Below are positions 46,564 to 55,860 of a stretch of DNA of 64,000 bases, piece after piece. The stretch comes from an uncultured Candidatus Neoarthromitus sp. GTDB taxonomy: Bacteria; Bacillota; Clostridia; Clostridiales; Clostridiaceae. Location of the stretch: contig CALADQ010000012.1 in assembly GCA_937890765.1 (NCBI GenBank), forward strand, positions 1 through 64,000, written 5' to 3'. The position numbers and the translations under genes are program-made. Position 1 is the stretch's first letter; each line of letters starts with the position of its first letter. The notes below the pieces were generated by a model. The model made no database searches and was not told where the DNA came from. It saw only the letters and a program-made list of their open reading frames with translations.

Positions 46564-47129
46564 TGAATTTGCCTAATAAGTTAACTGTGTTTAGAATTTT
46601 TTTAATACCTGTATTTTTAATTCTAATAAACATTCCAACTAAAGTTGGAATATTAGGTGCGTTATTTGTTTTTATCGTTGCATCTTTAACAGATCAACTA
46701 GATGGATACATAGCAAGAAAATATAATTTAATAACTAATTTTGGAAAATTAATGGATCCATTAGCTGATAAACTTTTAGTTTCTGCTGCTTTTATATTTT
46801 TCGTTGAATTCGGATTAGTAGATTCATTTTTAGTTATAATTATTATTTCAAGAGAATTTATTGTTACAGGAATTAGGCTCGTGTTAGCTGAAAGTGGTGA
46901 AGTAGTAGCAGCCAACTTTTACGGCAAGATGAAAACCGTTTTTCAAATTGTATCAGTTATATTTTTGAATTTAAAATTTTACAATAAGATGATTGGGATT
47001 CCAGACCCGTATGGTTTAGTAATTGGTATGATTGGTGATTTTACATTTTATATTTGTGTAATTCTTACCATTATATCTGGTTTAGATTACGTAATGAAAA
47101 ATATTAAAGGTTTAAGGGAGGTATTGTAA
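46563..47129 (+). CDS. pgsA: CDP-diacylglycerol-glycerol-3-phosphate 3-phosphatidyltransferase
   Basis: PgsA makes phosphatidylglycerol phosphate, feeding cardiolipin synthase (cls) elsewhere in the window. The 188-residue membrane protein has the CDP-alcohol phosphotransferase signature with its aspartates (DQLDGYIARK..GKLMDPLADK, about 42-70) and several hydrophobic helices. ATG 46563 follows AGGAGAG and overlaps the rimO stop. It is followed by recA after five bases; cinA, usually between them, is absent. Confidence 0.95.
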   Translation: MNLPNKLTVFRIFLIPVFLILINIPTKVGILGALFVFIVASLTDQLDGYIARKYNLITNFGKLMDPLADKLLVSAAFIFFVEFGLVDSFLVIIIISREFIVTGIRLVLAESGEVVAANFYGKMKTVFQIVSVIFLNLKFYNKMIGIPDPYGLVIGMIGDFTFYICVILTIISGLDYVMKNIKGLREVL

Positions 47130-47134
47130 TTTAA

Positions 47135-48184
47135 ATGGACTTAGATAAAATAAAAGCTATTGAAATGGCAATGAGTCAAATTGAAAAACAGTATGGAAAA
47201 GGCTCTATAATGAAGTTGGGCGAACAAAAATCATTTAATTTAGAGAGCGTTTCCACTGGATGTCTGGATTTAGATATAGCTCTTGGAATTGGAGGACTTC
47301 CAAAAGGAAGAATAATAGAAATTTATGGCCCTGAATCTTCTGGAAAAACTACTGTTGCACTTCATGTTATTGCTGAGGCACAAAAAAAAGGTGGAGCAGC
47401 AGCGTTTATAGATGCAGAACATGCACTTGATCCAAGTTATGCTAAAAATTTAGGAGTTGACGTAGAAAATTTAATTATTTCTCAGCCTGACAATGGTGAG
47501 CAAGCTCTTGAAATATCTGAGGCTTTGGTACGTTCTGGTGCAATAGATGTAATTGTAATTGATTCCGTTGCCGCTCTAGTTCCTAGAGCTGAAATTGAAG
47601 GAGAAATGGGTGATTCTCATGTCGGTCTTCAAGCGAGATTAATGTCACAAGCTTTAAGAAAATTAGCTGGACATATAAACAAATCAAAATGCGTTGCTAT
47701 ATTCATAAATCAACTTAGGGAAAAAGTAGGGGTAATGTTTGGTAATCCTGAAACTACCCCAGGTGGTAGAGCTTTAAAATTTTATGCTTCTGTGAGACTT
47801 GATGTAAGAAGAATTGACTCTATAAAACAAGGTGATGAAATAGTAGGTAATAGAACCAGAGTAAAAATTATGAAAAATAAAGTTGCACCTCCATTTAGAT
47901 TATCTGAATTTGACATTATATACAATAAGGGTATATCTAAAGAAGGAAGTTTATTGGATTTAGCGGTTAAAGAAAACATAATTCAAAAAAGCGGTTCTTG
48001 GTTTTCTTATAATAACGAAAAACTTGGACAAGGTAGAGAAAATGCGAAGCAATTTTTGGCAGATAACCAAGAAATTTTAAATGAAATTGAAAAAATAATT
48101 TTAGAAAAATATAGCATATTGAATTATGATAAAGCAATTGATAATAATGTTAATAATGATTCTATTAACGAAATAAAATCTTAA
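47135..48184 (+). CDS. recA: Recombinase A
   Basis: RecA forms filaments on single-stranded DNA for homologous recombination, repair and the SOS response. The 349-residue protein has Walker [10 protein letters not shown] (66-74), [12 protein letters not shown] (about 139-150), [34 protein letters not shown] and a variable C-terminus. It sits right behind pgsA, so it may be co-transcribed with it. No LexA-type operator is obvious upstream. Confidence 0.98.
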   Translation: MDLDKIKAIEMAMSQIEKQYGKGSIMKLGEQKSFNLESVSTGCLDLDIALGIGGLPKGRIIEIYGPESSGKTTVALHVIAEAQKKGGAAAFIDAEHALDPSYAKNLGVDVENLIISQPDNGEQALEISEALVRSGAIDVIVIDSVAALVPRAEIEGEMGDSHVGLQARLMSQALRKLAGHINKSKCVAIFINQLREKVGVMFGNPETTPGGRALKFYASVRLDVRRIDSIKQGDEIVGNRTRVKIMKNKVAPPFRLSEFDIIYNKGISKEGSLLDLAVKENIIQKSGSWFSYNNEKLGQGRENAKQFLADNQEILNEIEKIILEKYSILNYDKAIDNNVNNDSINEIKS

Positions 48185-48206
48185 AATTTATAATATTTTC
48201 TTATAA

Positions 48207-48235
48207 TTGACATTAAGTAAAATTTAATATAAAAT
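48207..48235 (+). promoter_or_regulatory. Candidate sigma-A promoter for rny
   Basis: A perfect TTGACA (48207-48212) and TAAAAT (48230-48235) are spaced by 17 bases. The leader is about 110 bases and contains a GCCCTTT/AAAGGC complementarity just before AAGGAGGTG. Confidence 0.5.
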
Positions 48236-48352
48236 TATAGTGATACTGGTTAATAAAAAAATAAAATTAAAATGTTTTCAGTAAGAATAAAATATGGCAC
48301 CAACACGCCCTTTATAAATTAATTTTAAAGGCAAGGAGGTGTTATAAGAAAA

Positions 48353-49933
48353 GTGGAAGATGTTAGATCTTTTATGATAAGTACAACTTTATTCATATTA
48401 AATATAATTTTGGTCATATTTTTGCTGGGTTTTTTGTTTATTACAAAAAAACGTTTAAAGAGACGCAGTGATGAGTCTATGATTAAAATGGCTGAAGAAG
48501 AAAAAAATCGAAAAATTTTGTTTGAGAATACGAAAAAAGAAGCAGAAGCTTTAAAAAAGGAATTATTAATAGAAGCCAAGGAAGACGCTCATAAATTAAG
48601 ATTAGAGGTTGAGAAAGAATCTCGAGAAAGAAGAAGTGAAATTCAAAGATTAGAGAGACGACTTCTTCAAAAAGAGGAAATCTTAGATAAAAAAACTGAA
48701 ACTTTAGAAAAAAAAGAAGAAGAAATAAGTTCTCGTGTTACTGAAGTTTCGAGATTGGAACAGGAAATTCAAGAGATTAATTCACAAAAAAGGCGTGAAC
48801 TTGAGATTATTTCTAATATGAGTTCTGAAGAGGCTAAAGCGTTTTTACTCGACGAAGTTAAAAAAGAAATAACTCATGAGTCAGCTGTTTTAATAAAAGA
48901 GTTTGAAGCAAAGCTCAAGGAAGAAAGTGCAAATAAAGCTAGAGAAATTATAACAGGTGCTATTCAGCGATATGCGGCAGATCACGTTTCTGAATCTACT
49001 GTACATGTTGTAACTCTTCCAAATGATGAAATGAAAGGCCGTATAATTGGTAGAGAGGGCAGAAATATTAGAACTCTAGAAATGCTTACTGGTGTTGATT
49101 TAATTATAGATGATACTCCTGAAGCTGTAGTAATATCAAGTTTTGACCCTATTAGAAGAGAAATTGCCAAAATAGCTCTTGAAAAACTTATTTTGGATGG
49201 ACGTATACATCCTACTAAGATTGAAGAAATGGTTGAAAAAGCAAAAAAAGAAATAGATAATGAAATAAGAGAAACGGGTGAACAGGCATTATTTGAGACT
49301 GGTATCAATGGGGTTCATATTGAGATTGTAAAATTATTAGGAAGGTTAAAATATAGAACTAGTTATGGACAAAATGTTTTGAAGCATTCTATTGAAGTAG
49401 CTTATTTGGCTAGCAATATGGCGTTTGAGCTAGGTTTAGATGCGAATATCGCTAAAAGAGCTGGTTTGCTTCATGATATTGGAAAAGCTTTAGATCATGA
49501 GATTGAAGGTCCTCATGCTGTTATTGGTTATGAATTTGCAAAAAAGTACAATGAGTGTGATGCTGTTGCTGAAGCGATAGGAGCACATCACGAAGATATA
49601 CCTATGACAAGGTTTGAATCTGTATTGGTTCAAACCGCTGATGCTATATCGGCCGCTCGTCCAGGGGCTAGAAGAGAGACTTTGCATACTTATATAAAAC
49701 GGTTAAATCAGTTAGAATCTATAGCTAATTCTTATGAAGGCGTAGAAAAGTCTTATGTTATTCAAGCTGGAAGAGAAATAAGAATAATAGTTAAACCAGA
49801 TATTATTGATGATTTGAGTGCTACTTGCATGGCAAGAGATATTGTTAAGAGAATTGAAAAAGAATTGGAATTTCCAGGACAAATAAAGATAAATGTTATA
49901 AGAGAAACTAGAGCGATTGAATTTGCGAAATAA
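48353..49933 (+). CDS. rny: Ribonuclease Y
   Basis: RNase Y is the membrane-anchored endoribonuclease that initiates mRNA decay in Firmicutes. The 526-residue protein has an N-terminal transmembrane helix ([18 protein letters not shown]), a long charged coiled coil, a KH domain ([25 protein letters not shown], about 223-247), and an HD domain with LLHDIGKA and GAHHEDIP. The start is GTG 48353, 11 bases after AAGGAGGTG. It is the usual neighbour of recA. Confidence 0.97.
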   Translation: MEDVRSFMISTTLFILNIILVIFLLGFLFITKKRLKRRSDESMIKMAEEEKNRKILFENTKKEAEALKKELLIEAKEDAHKLRLEVEKESRERRSEIQRLERRLLQKEEILDKKTETLEKKEEEISSRVTEVSRLEQEIQEINSQKRRELEIISNMSSEEAKAFLLDEVKKEITHESAVLIKEFEAKLKEESANKAREIITGAIQRYAADHVSESTVHVVTLPNDEMKGRIIGREGRNIRTLEMLTGVDLIIDDTPEAVVISSFDPIRREIAKIALEKLILDGRIHPTKIEEMVEKAKKEIDNEIRETGEQALFETGINGVHIEIVKLLGRLKYRTSYGQNVLKHSIEVAYLASNMAFELGLDANIAKRAGLLHDIGKALDHEIEGPHAVIGYEFAKKYNECDAVAEAIGAHHEDIPMTRFESVLVQTADAISAARPGARRETLHTYIKRLNQLESIANSYEGVEKSYVIQAGREIRIIVKPDIIDDLSATCMARDIVKRIEKELEFPGQIKINVIRETRAIEFAK

Positions 49934-50035
49934 TTAAAATCCTATATTTATGTTGATTTATATTTATATTGTTAGCATCTATTCATTACTTTAATTTAGT
50001 TTTGGGTAGTTTATTATATATATTTTTATTTATAA

Positions 50036-50065
50036 TTGAAAGTTTATATGTAATATAGTTATATT
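50036..50065 (+). promoter_or_regulatory. Candidate promoter for spoVS
   Basis: TTGAAA (50036-50041) and TATATT (50060-50065) are spaced by 18 bases. spoVS of B. subtilis uses sigma-H; I see no convincing sigma-H pair here, so the assignment is weak. Confidence 0.35.
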
Positions 50066-50083
50066 ATTGTAGGGGGATTAAAT

Positions 50084-50344
50084 ATGGAAGTGTTAAAAGT
50101 TTCTACAAAATCAAATCCAAATTCAGTAGCAGGTGCGTTGGCAGCTATTTTGAAAGAAAAATCATTGGTGGAAATTCAAGCTATCGGAGCTGGTGCTATA
50201 AATCAAGCTGTTAAAGCTGTAGCTATAGCTAGAGGTTTTGTTGCTCCAAGTGGAAAGGATATTGTTTGTATACCTGCTTTTACAGATATACAAATAGATG
50301 GGGAAGAAAGAACAGCTATTAAGTTAATAGTTCAGCCGAGATAA
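50084..50344 (+). CDS. spoVS: Stage V sporulation protein S
   Basis: SpoVS is a small Alba-like protein affecting sporulation progression and septation. It has the exact 86-residue length and the highly conserved sequence (EVLKVSTKSNPNSVAGALA, residues 2-20; GAGAINQAVKAVAIARG; DIVCIPAFTDI). AGGGGG lies nine bases before the ATG. The rny-spoVS adjacency is typical of spore formers. Confidence 0.98.
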   Translation: MEVLKVSTKSNPNSVAGALAAILKEKSLVEIQAIGAGAINQAVKAVAIARGFVAPSGKDIVCIPAFTDIQIDGEERTAIKLIVQPR

Positions 50345-50377
50345 TCTTTATAAAATAAATAATAAATTATTAATTGT

Positions 50378-50408
50378 GCAAGAATACTTTTGTATTTCTT
50401 GCTTTTCC
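50378..50408 (+). terminator. Terminator after spoVS
   Basis: A GCAAGAA-TAC/GTA-TTTCTTGC stem with one bulged base is followed by TTTTCC. Confidence 0.6.
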
Positions 50409-50477
50409 TATTAAATAAAGTTAAAATTTACTATGTTCGTAAATTATTTATTCTAAATAAAAAGGAGAAAATCAAAA

Positions 50478-50738
50478 ATGCAATCAATAAAAGTAATAAT
50501 TTCTAATGATACTGGTTTGCATGCTAGACCGGCGACGTTGTTAGTAAAAAAAGCCTCTTCTTTTAAGTCTGATGTAAGTATAGAGGCCAATGGAAAAAAA
50601 GTTAATGCTAAAAGTTTAATCGGAATATTATCACTAGGTGCTACAAAAGGCACTGAAGTTAGTGTTATAACTTCCGGTGAAGATGAGTTAGAAGCTGTTG
50701 GCGAAATAGCTAAGTTAATTGAAACTTTGGAAGATTAA
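50478..50738 (+). CDS. ptsH: HPr family phosphocarrier protein
   Basis: HPr relays phosphate from enzyme I to sugar-specific PTS components and, when serine-phosphorylated, acts in carbon catabolite control. The 86-residue protein has both sites in canonical positions: H15 in GLHARPATLLV and S46 in NAKSLIGILSLGATKG. AAAGGAG lies 8 bases before the ATG. H15 makes it HPr rather than Crh. No ptsI is adjacent. Confidence 0.95.
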   Translation: MQSIKVIISNDTGLHARPATLLVKKASSFKSDVSIEANGKKVNAKSLIGILSLGATKGTEVSVITSGEDELEAVGEIAKLIETLED

Positions 50739-50809
50739 TATTTTTTGCTAAGCAGATAAAAATAATGTGGTGTTTGTTAATTCTGGCACTATATTATTTT
50801 TAAACACAA

Positions 50810-50843
50810 AACTTCGCAAAATTTATATTTTGCGAAGTTTTTT
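50810..50843 (+). terminator. Terminator after ptsH
   Basis: A perfect 13-bp stem (50810-50822 with 50827-50839) with a TTAT loop and T-run stands between ptsH and the recombinase gene. It lies upstream of the recombinase start chosen here. Confidence 0.85.
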
Positions 50844-50862
50844 AGAAAGGATTTATCTACAT

Positions 50863-51804
50863 ATGAAAAATAATGATTGCCCGATAATATTATCAGACTT
50901 TTTAGATTATTTATCAGTTGTGAAAGGAAAATCACCTAATACTTTAAAAGAATACAAACTTGATATTATTAATTTTTTTAAATTTATAATAAAGCGTAAG
51001 CGGTTAAGAATTTCATGTCATAAAATCGATTTAGAAGCTCTAAAAAATGTTTCATTGAGTGATATGTATGCTTATATGAATTTCGTTAAAAATGAGCGTT
51101 TAAATGGACCGAGTGCTAGAAGCCGCAAAACTGCTTCCCTCAGAACTTTTTATAATTATCTTACAAACAAAATTAAAGTAATTGATAAAAACATTACTTT
51201 GGAATTAGAATCTCCGAAAATTCCTAGACGTAATCCTATATACTTAAATTTTCAAGAATCAAAATCATTATTAAATTCGATTGACTCTAAGAGTAAATTT
51301 TATTCTAGAGACTGCTGTATGATAATTACATTTTTAAATTGTGCATTAAGACTTTCGGAATTGTGTTCCATTAATATAAACGATATAGATTGGGAAAATA
51401 ATTCTTTAAATATTGTTGGTAAAGGTGATAAAGAACGAATTATATATTTAAATAATGCTGTGTTAAATTCAATCAAAAATTATTTAAATGATAGAAATAA
51501 TTATAAAATACATAATGAACACAAGGAAGCTTTGTTTATTAGCTCTAAAGGAATGCGAATAAGCAATAGAGCTGTTCAATTAATAATAAAAAAGTATAGT
51601 AAAGATGCTAATATTGACAAATCCATAACGCCTCACAAATTAAGACACACATCTGCAACTTTAATGTTTAAACACGGGAAAATAGATATAAGAACTTTGC
51701 AAAAGGTTCTTGGGCATGAAAATATATCGACAACGCAAATATACACTCATGTAGATGATGAAGGAATTAAAAAAGCATTTGAATCAAATCCTCTAAATTT
51801 TTAA
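50863..51804 (+). CDS. Tyrosine recombinase, XerC/XerD type
   Basis: Xer recombinases resolve chromosome dimers at dif. The 313-residue protein has an N-terminal SAM-like domain (LSDFLDYLSVVKGKSPNTLKEYKLDI) and a catalytic domain with R163 (ALRLSEL), the lysine in KGDKERII, HKLRHTSA, the late histidine in LGHENISTTQ, and Y294 in IYTHV. I start at ATG 50863 with AAAGGA upstream; the longer open frame runs through a terminator hairpin. Full length and catalytic completeness argue for a housekeeping Xer rather than a mobile-element integrase. XerC and XerD cannot be told apart by eye. Confidence 0.9.
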   Translation: MKNNDCPIILSDFLDYLSVVKGKSPNTLKEYKLDIINFFKFIIKRKRLRISCHKIDLEALKNVSLSDMYAYMNFVKNERLNGPSARSRKTASLRTFYNYLTNKIKVIDKNITLELESPKIPRRNPIYLNFQESKSLLNSIDSKSKFYSRDCCMIITFLNCALRLSELCSININDIDWENNSLNIVGKGDKERIIYLNNAVLNSIKNYLNDRNNYKIHNEHKEALFISSKGMRISNRAVQLIIKKYSKDANIDKSITPHKLRHTSATLMFKHGKIDIRTLQKVLGHENISTTQIYTHVDDEGIKKAFESNPLNF

Positions 51805-51811
51805 AACAACA

Positions 51812-51852
51812 AAATCCTAACTCGTAATTTACAAGTTAGGATTTATATTTTT
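51812..51852. terminator. Bidirectional terminator between the Xer gene and ynbB
   Basis: A perfect 11-bp stem (51812-51822 with 51834-51844) has an 11-base loop. The last codons and stop of ynbB on the minus strand lie within the distal arm and loop. Confidence 0.8.
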
Positions 51853-53100
51853 TATATAATTTAATAATGCTAACTGTCCATGTTCAAATGTTAATGAACC
51901 TTGTAAATACGCAACATATGGTTTTCGTATTGGAGCATCGCATGATAATTCTATTGAAGCTCCTGACACAAAAGTTCCTGCTGCCATAATAACTTTGTCT
52001 TCGTATCCTGGCATATCCCAAGGTTCGCATTCTAAAAATGAATCTACAGGAGAATTTTTTTGAACATTCTTACAAAAAATTATTATTTCATTTTCTGTAT
52101 TAAATTTGATAGCTTGAATTATATCGCTTCTTTTTTCATTAAACTTTGGATAAACATCATAGTTTAAATTTTCAAAAATTTTTGCAGCAAACACCGAGGT
52201 TTTCATTGCTTCAACAACAATGTGAGGTGACATGAATAATCCTTGAAAAACTTGTCTTAAATTAGTTAGGCTCGCTCCACATTCTCCACCAATTCCTGGA
52301 ACAGTCAATCTATACGCAGCATTTTCGATCAACTGTTTTTTTCCAACTATGTAGCCTCCTGTTGGAGCTAATCCTCCACCAATATTTTTAATTAAAGAAC
52401 CAGCCATCAAATCAATACCAATTTCACTAGGTTCGATTATTTCCGTAAATTCACCATAACAATTATCTACAAAAATATTTATGTCTTTATTCGTACCCTT
52501 TATAATTTTTACTATATGTTTTATTTCGTCTACTAAAATAGATTTTCTAAGAGAATAACCTCTTGAACGCTGAATATATATCATTTTTATTTTAGGATTA
52601 TTAATAATGGTTTCAACAATTTTATCTACATCAAATTTGTCATTTTTTAAATCGCATTCAAGATATTTTACTCCTAAATCTTTTAAGCTTCCTTTATATT
52701 CTTCGTGGTCATCTAATCCAATTATATTTTGTATTGTATCATAAGGTTTGCCCGTTATTGAAAATAGAATTTCTCCTTTTGTTAAATTGCCAAGGATTGC
52801 ACACCCTATTGCATGAGTTCCATTTACAAATTGCAATCTAACCAAAGCACTTTCCGTTTTAAAAATTTCCTTGTATAAATTTTCGATGCCCTCTCGTCCT
52901 AAGTCCGTGTAAGCATAACCTGTCGTGCTGACAAAATGTGAATCAGATATTTTATGTTCTTTAAAGGCTTGTAAAACTTTGTGCTGATTGTATAATTTTA
53001 AATAATCTAAATCTTCAAATACAAATTTTACATCATCAATACTACGTTTATATAAATCATAAATTTTATTTCCAAATAAATCTTTAACAAAACTACTCAT
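51829..53100 (-). CDS. ynbB: YnbB family PLP-dependent lyase (aluminium-resistance/methionine gamma-lyase-like)
   Basis: The 423-residue fold-type I PLP enzyme belongs to the family annotated as aluminium resistance protein or methionine gamma-lyase-like. The internal aldimine lysine is probably in SLIKNIGGGLAPTGGYI; FVSTTGYAYTDLGREG, RLQFVNGTHAIG and FVDNCYGEF are further conserved parts. The true substrate is uncertain. In clostridia it sits downstream of miaA-hfq; here miaA precedes it directly (18-base gap) and hfq is missing. Confidence 0.92.
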   Translation of the reverse strand: MSSFVKDLFGNKIYDLYKRSIDDVKFVFEDLDYLKLYNQHKVLQAFKEHKISDSHFVSTTGYAYTDLGREGIENLYKEIFKTESALVRLQFVNGTHAIGCAILGNLTKGEILFSITGKPYDTIQNIIGLDDHEEYKGSLKDLGVKYLECDLKNDKFDVDKIVETIINNPKIKMIYIQRSRGYSLRKSILVDEIKHIVKIIKGTNKDINIFVDNCYGEFTEIIEPSEIGIDLMAGSLIKNIGGGLAPTGGYIVGKKQLIENAAYRLTVPGIGGECGASLTNLRQVFQGLFMSPHIVVEAMKTSVFAAKIFENLNYDVYPKFNEKRSDIIQAIKFNTENEIIIFCKNVQKNSPVDSFLECEPWDMPGYEDKVIMAAGTFVSGASIELSCDAPIRKPYVAYLQGSLTFEHGQLALLNYIKNINPNL

Positions 53101-53118
53101 GTATTAAAATCTTAACTC

Positions 53119-54054
53119 CTATTTGCAGTTGTAGTAATCTTCAATTATGTAATTCAAAATTTCATCATCATTCATATTATCTTTTTGAATGAAATGATTA
53201 CGCTTTTCTTTTTTGAACCATGTCAACTGACGTTTCGCATAATTACGAGAATTTTTTTTAATAAGCTCAATCATCTCACCTAAAGAAATATTATTTTCCA
53301 AATACTCAAAAACTTCTTTGTAGCCTATACCTTGCATAGATTGAAATTCTTTTTTGTAGCCAAGCTTTTTTAAATTTTCAACTTCATTTACAAGACCTTC
53401 TTCAATCATAAAATCAACTCGTTTGTTTATGTTTTCATATAAATTTTTTCTTTCAAGATTCAAAATATAATATTTGAAATCATAAATCGCTTTTTCATCT
53501 TCATCATACTTAAATGAGCTAAATGGTTTTTTCGTTAAATGATAAACTTCCAATGCCCTAATAACTCTTTTCAAGTTGTTATAATGAATTTTCTTGTAGC
53601 TTTCGTAATCAATTTGTTTTAACATATTGTGCACATATTGATTACCCTTTTCTGTTGCCAAACCTTGAAGATAAATTCTGTACTCTTTATCTTCACCAGA
53701 GGTGCAATGCTTTTGATTGTAAATGAGTGACCTTATGTAAAGACCAGTTCCACCAACAATTAATGGTAATTTATTTTTAGATATTATTTCATCTATATTT
53801 TTTTTTGCTAAATCAACATACATCGAAACATTAAATTCTTCATCAGGCTCACAAACGTTTATTAAATGGTGGGGTACTCCATTCATTTGCTCGGGTTTAA
53901 TTTTTGCAGAACCAATATCCATGTGTTTGTAAATTTGCATGGAATCAGCTGAAATTATTTCACCGTTCATTCGCTTAGCTAATTTTATGGATAAATTAGT
54001 TTTGCCAACCCCAGTAGGCCCAGCTAATATTAAAATTTTTTTGTCTTTAATCAC
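53119..54054 (-). CDS. miaA: tRNA dimethylallyltransferase
   Basis: MiaA adds the dimethylallyl group to A37, the substrate for MiaB encoded in the same cluster. The 311-residue protein has [11 protein letters not shown] (12-22), [18 protein letters not shown] (34-51), VGGTGLYI, and [10 protein letters not shown] near the C-terminus. It starts six bases after mutL. Confidence 0.97.
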   Translation of the reverse strand: MIKDKKILILAGPTGVGKTNLSIKLAKRMNGEIISADSMQIYKHMDIGSAKIKPEQMNGVPHHLINVCEPDEEFNVSMYVDLAKKNIDEIISKNKLPLIVGGTGLYIRSLIYNQKHCTSGEDKEYRIYLQGLATEKGNQYVHNMLKQIDYESYKKIHYNNLKRVIRALEVYHLTKKPFSSFKYDEDEKAIYDFKYYILNLERKNLYENINKRVDFMIEEGLVNEVENLKKLGYKKEFQSMQGIGYKEVFEYLENNISLGEMIELIKKNSRNYAKRQLTWFKKEKRNHFIQKDNMNDDEILNYIIEDYYNCK

Positions 54055-54060
54055 AAAAAT

Positions 54061-55860
54061 TTAAACCCTCTTAAACATTTTTTCGATTTCATACAATGAA
54101 AATTTTATTATTATTGGTCTTCCATGAGGACACGTAAAAGGATTATCCAATTTCATTAGCTTTGATATCAAAATTTTTATTTCTTCCGTATTCAATTTAC
54201 AATTTGCTTTAACAGCACTCTTGCAAGATTTGCTCGCAATAAAATCATATTTCACTTCTTCAAGCGAACCAGAACCAAAATTATCAATGTTCTGAATAAT
54301 ATCTAAAATCAAATCTTTTAAATCACAATTTTTAAATTCTGAAGGTACTTCTCTAATAACTATAGAATTATCTCCAAAATTTTCAATCGTAAATCCGCAA
54401 TTCCAAAAACAATTTTTATTGTTTTCATAAACGGCATACTCCAATTGTCCAAGTTCTAAAACTATAGGAATTATTATTTGTCTAACGACAGTTTCGTTTT
54501 TTATATTTTTCATAAATTCTTCGAATAGAATTTTTTCATGCGCTACATGCTGATCAATTATATACAAATTTTTATACCATTCACCAATTATGTACGTATT
54601 ATTGTATTGTCCTAATATTTTAAAGTCTGAAATTTTATTTTCTTCAAGAAACTCAAATTTCAAATCCTCTTTGAGTTCTACCAAATGACCATCAAATTCT
54701 TTTTCAGTAACAAGATTATACGGAACACTGCTATCTTTATCGAATTTATTTTTTTGTATATTTTTTTTCAACTCTTCGTTCGTGAAATTCTCTTTTGAAT
54801 TTGTTGTAAAACTGCTATCGCATTGTGATGAAATACTATAGAAATCTTTTTTTCCTACCAAAGTAGAATTTGACAAATAATCATTTAACTCACTTACAAA
54901 AGTCCTATATAAAAAGCCATAAACCATTTTTTCATCTTCAAATTTGATTTCAGCTTTTGTCGGATGAACATTTACATCTATAGAGCTAGAATCTAAATTT
55001 ATAAACAAAATGAAAAATGGAAATTTGTTTACTGTCATATAATTTCTGTAAGCATTTTCAATTGAGGAAACCAAACTTTTATTTTTAACAATTCTATTGT
55101 TAACAAATAAATATTGATTGTTTCTTGAACTCTTACAAAAGTTAATATCTCCAATATATCCAAAAATATTCAAATTTTCACAATTATTTTCAACAAAAAA
55201 TAAATTTTCCAAAACGCCATTTCCAAAAATGCTTATTACAGCATCACGCAAACTCGTTCCCATAGTTTTAAAAATTAATTTTCCATTCGCCACATACTCA
55301 AAACAAATTTCGTAATTTGAAATTGCAAGTCTTGTTACAACATCTCTTATGATTGCGCTTTCTCTCGCTTCGCTTTTCAAAAATTTCAATCGCGCGGGAG
55401 TATTAAAAAATAAATCCCTAATTTCAACTTCGGTTCCAACGTTGCAAGAACATTCTTCTTTGCACAAAATTTTTCCGCCCTCAATTTTTATACTCATTCC
55501 AAAATCAAATTCTTCACTTCGTGATTTGAGAAAAACTTTTGAAACTTCCGCTATACTCGGAAGAGCCTCTCCCCTAAATCCCAAAGAATTTATATTGCAA
55601 AGATCATCTTCATTTTGAATTTTACTCGTTGCGTGTGGAAGAAAAATTTTTTCAATATCATCATGATGAATTCCATGCCCATCATCACAAACTTTAATCG
55701 ATTCTCTTCCTCCACCTGACACCTCAATTAAAATATTTTTTGATTTTGCATCAATACTATTTTCAACGAGTTCTTTAACAATAGCTGCCGCTCTTTCTAC
55801 AACTTCACCAGCTGCAATTTTATTTGCAACCGAACTATCTAAAACTTTAACTCTTCTCAT
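54061..55860 (-). CDS. mutL: DNA mismatch repair protein MutL
   Basis: MutL couples mismatch recognition to strand incision. In 599 residues it has an N-terminal GHKL ATPase (ELVENSIDA, CDDGHGIHHDDI, TSKI..LGFRGEALPSIA) and a C-terminal dimerisation/endonuclease domain with DQHVAHEKILFEE, KSCKSAVKAN and CPHGRP. These match the metal-binding endonuclease motifs of non-E. coli MutL, with DQHA read as DQHV. ATG overlaps the mutS stop (ATGA). Confidence 0.97.
   Translation of the reverse strand: MRRVKVLDSSVANKIAAGEVVERAAAIVKELVENSIDAKSKNILIEVSGGGRESIKVCDDGHGIHHDDIEKIFLPHATSKIQNEDDLCNINSLGFRGEALPSIAEVSKVFLKSRSEEFDFGMSIKIEGGKILCKEECSCNVGTEVEIRDLFFNTPARLKFLKSEARESAIIRDVVTRLAISNYEICFEYVANGKLIFKTMGTSLRDAVISIFGNGVLENLFFVENNCENLNIFGYIGDINFCKSSRNNQYLFVNNRIVKNKSLVSSIENAYRNYMTVNKFPFFILFINLDSSSIDVNVHPTKAEIKFEDEKMVYGFLYRTFVSELNDYLSNSTLVGKKDFYSISSQCDSSFTTNSKENFTNEELKKNIQKNKFDKDSSVPYNLVTEKEFDGHLVELKEDLKFEFLEENKISDFKILGQYNNTYIIGEWYKNLYIIDQHVAHEKILFEEFMKNIKNETVVRQIIIPIVLELGQLEYAVYENNKNCFWNCGFTIENFGDNSIVIREVPSEFKNCDLKDLILDIIQNIDNFGSGSLEEVKYDFIASKSCKSAVKANCKLNTEEIKILISKLMKLDNPFTCPHGRPIIIKFSLYEIEKMFKRV

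Noticed and set aside
50767..50862. N-terminal extension of the Xer recombinase
   Set aside because: It would translate through a 13-bp terminator hairpin. A good ribosome binding site stands before ATG 50863, which also matches family length.
50863..51804. Phage or integrative-element integrase
   Set aside because: No attachment-site repeats, excisionase, phage genes or composition change are nearby, and all catalytic residues and the length fit a housekeeping Xer protein.
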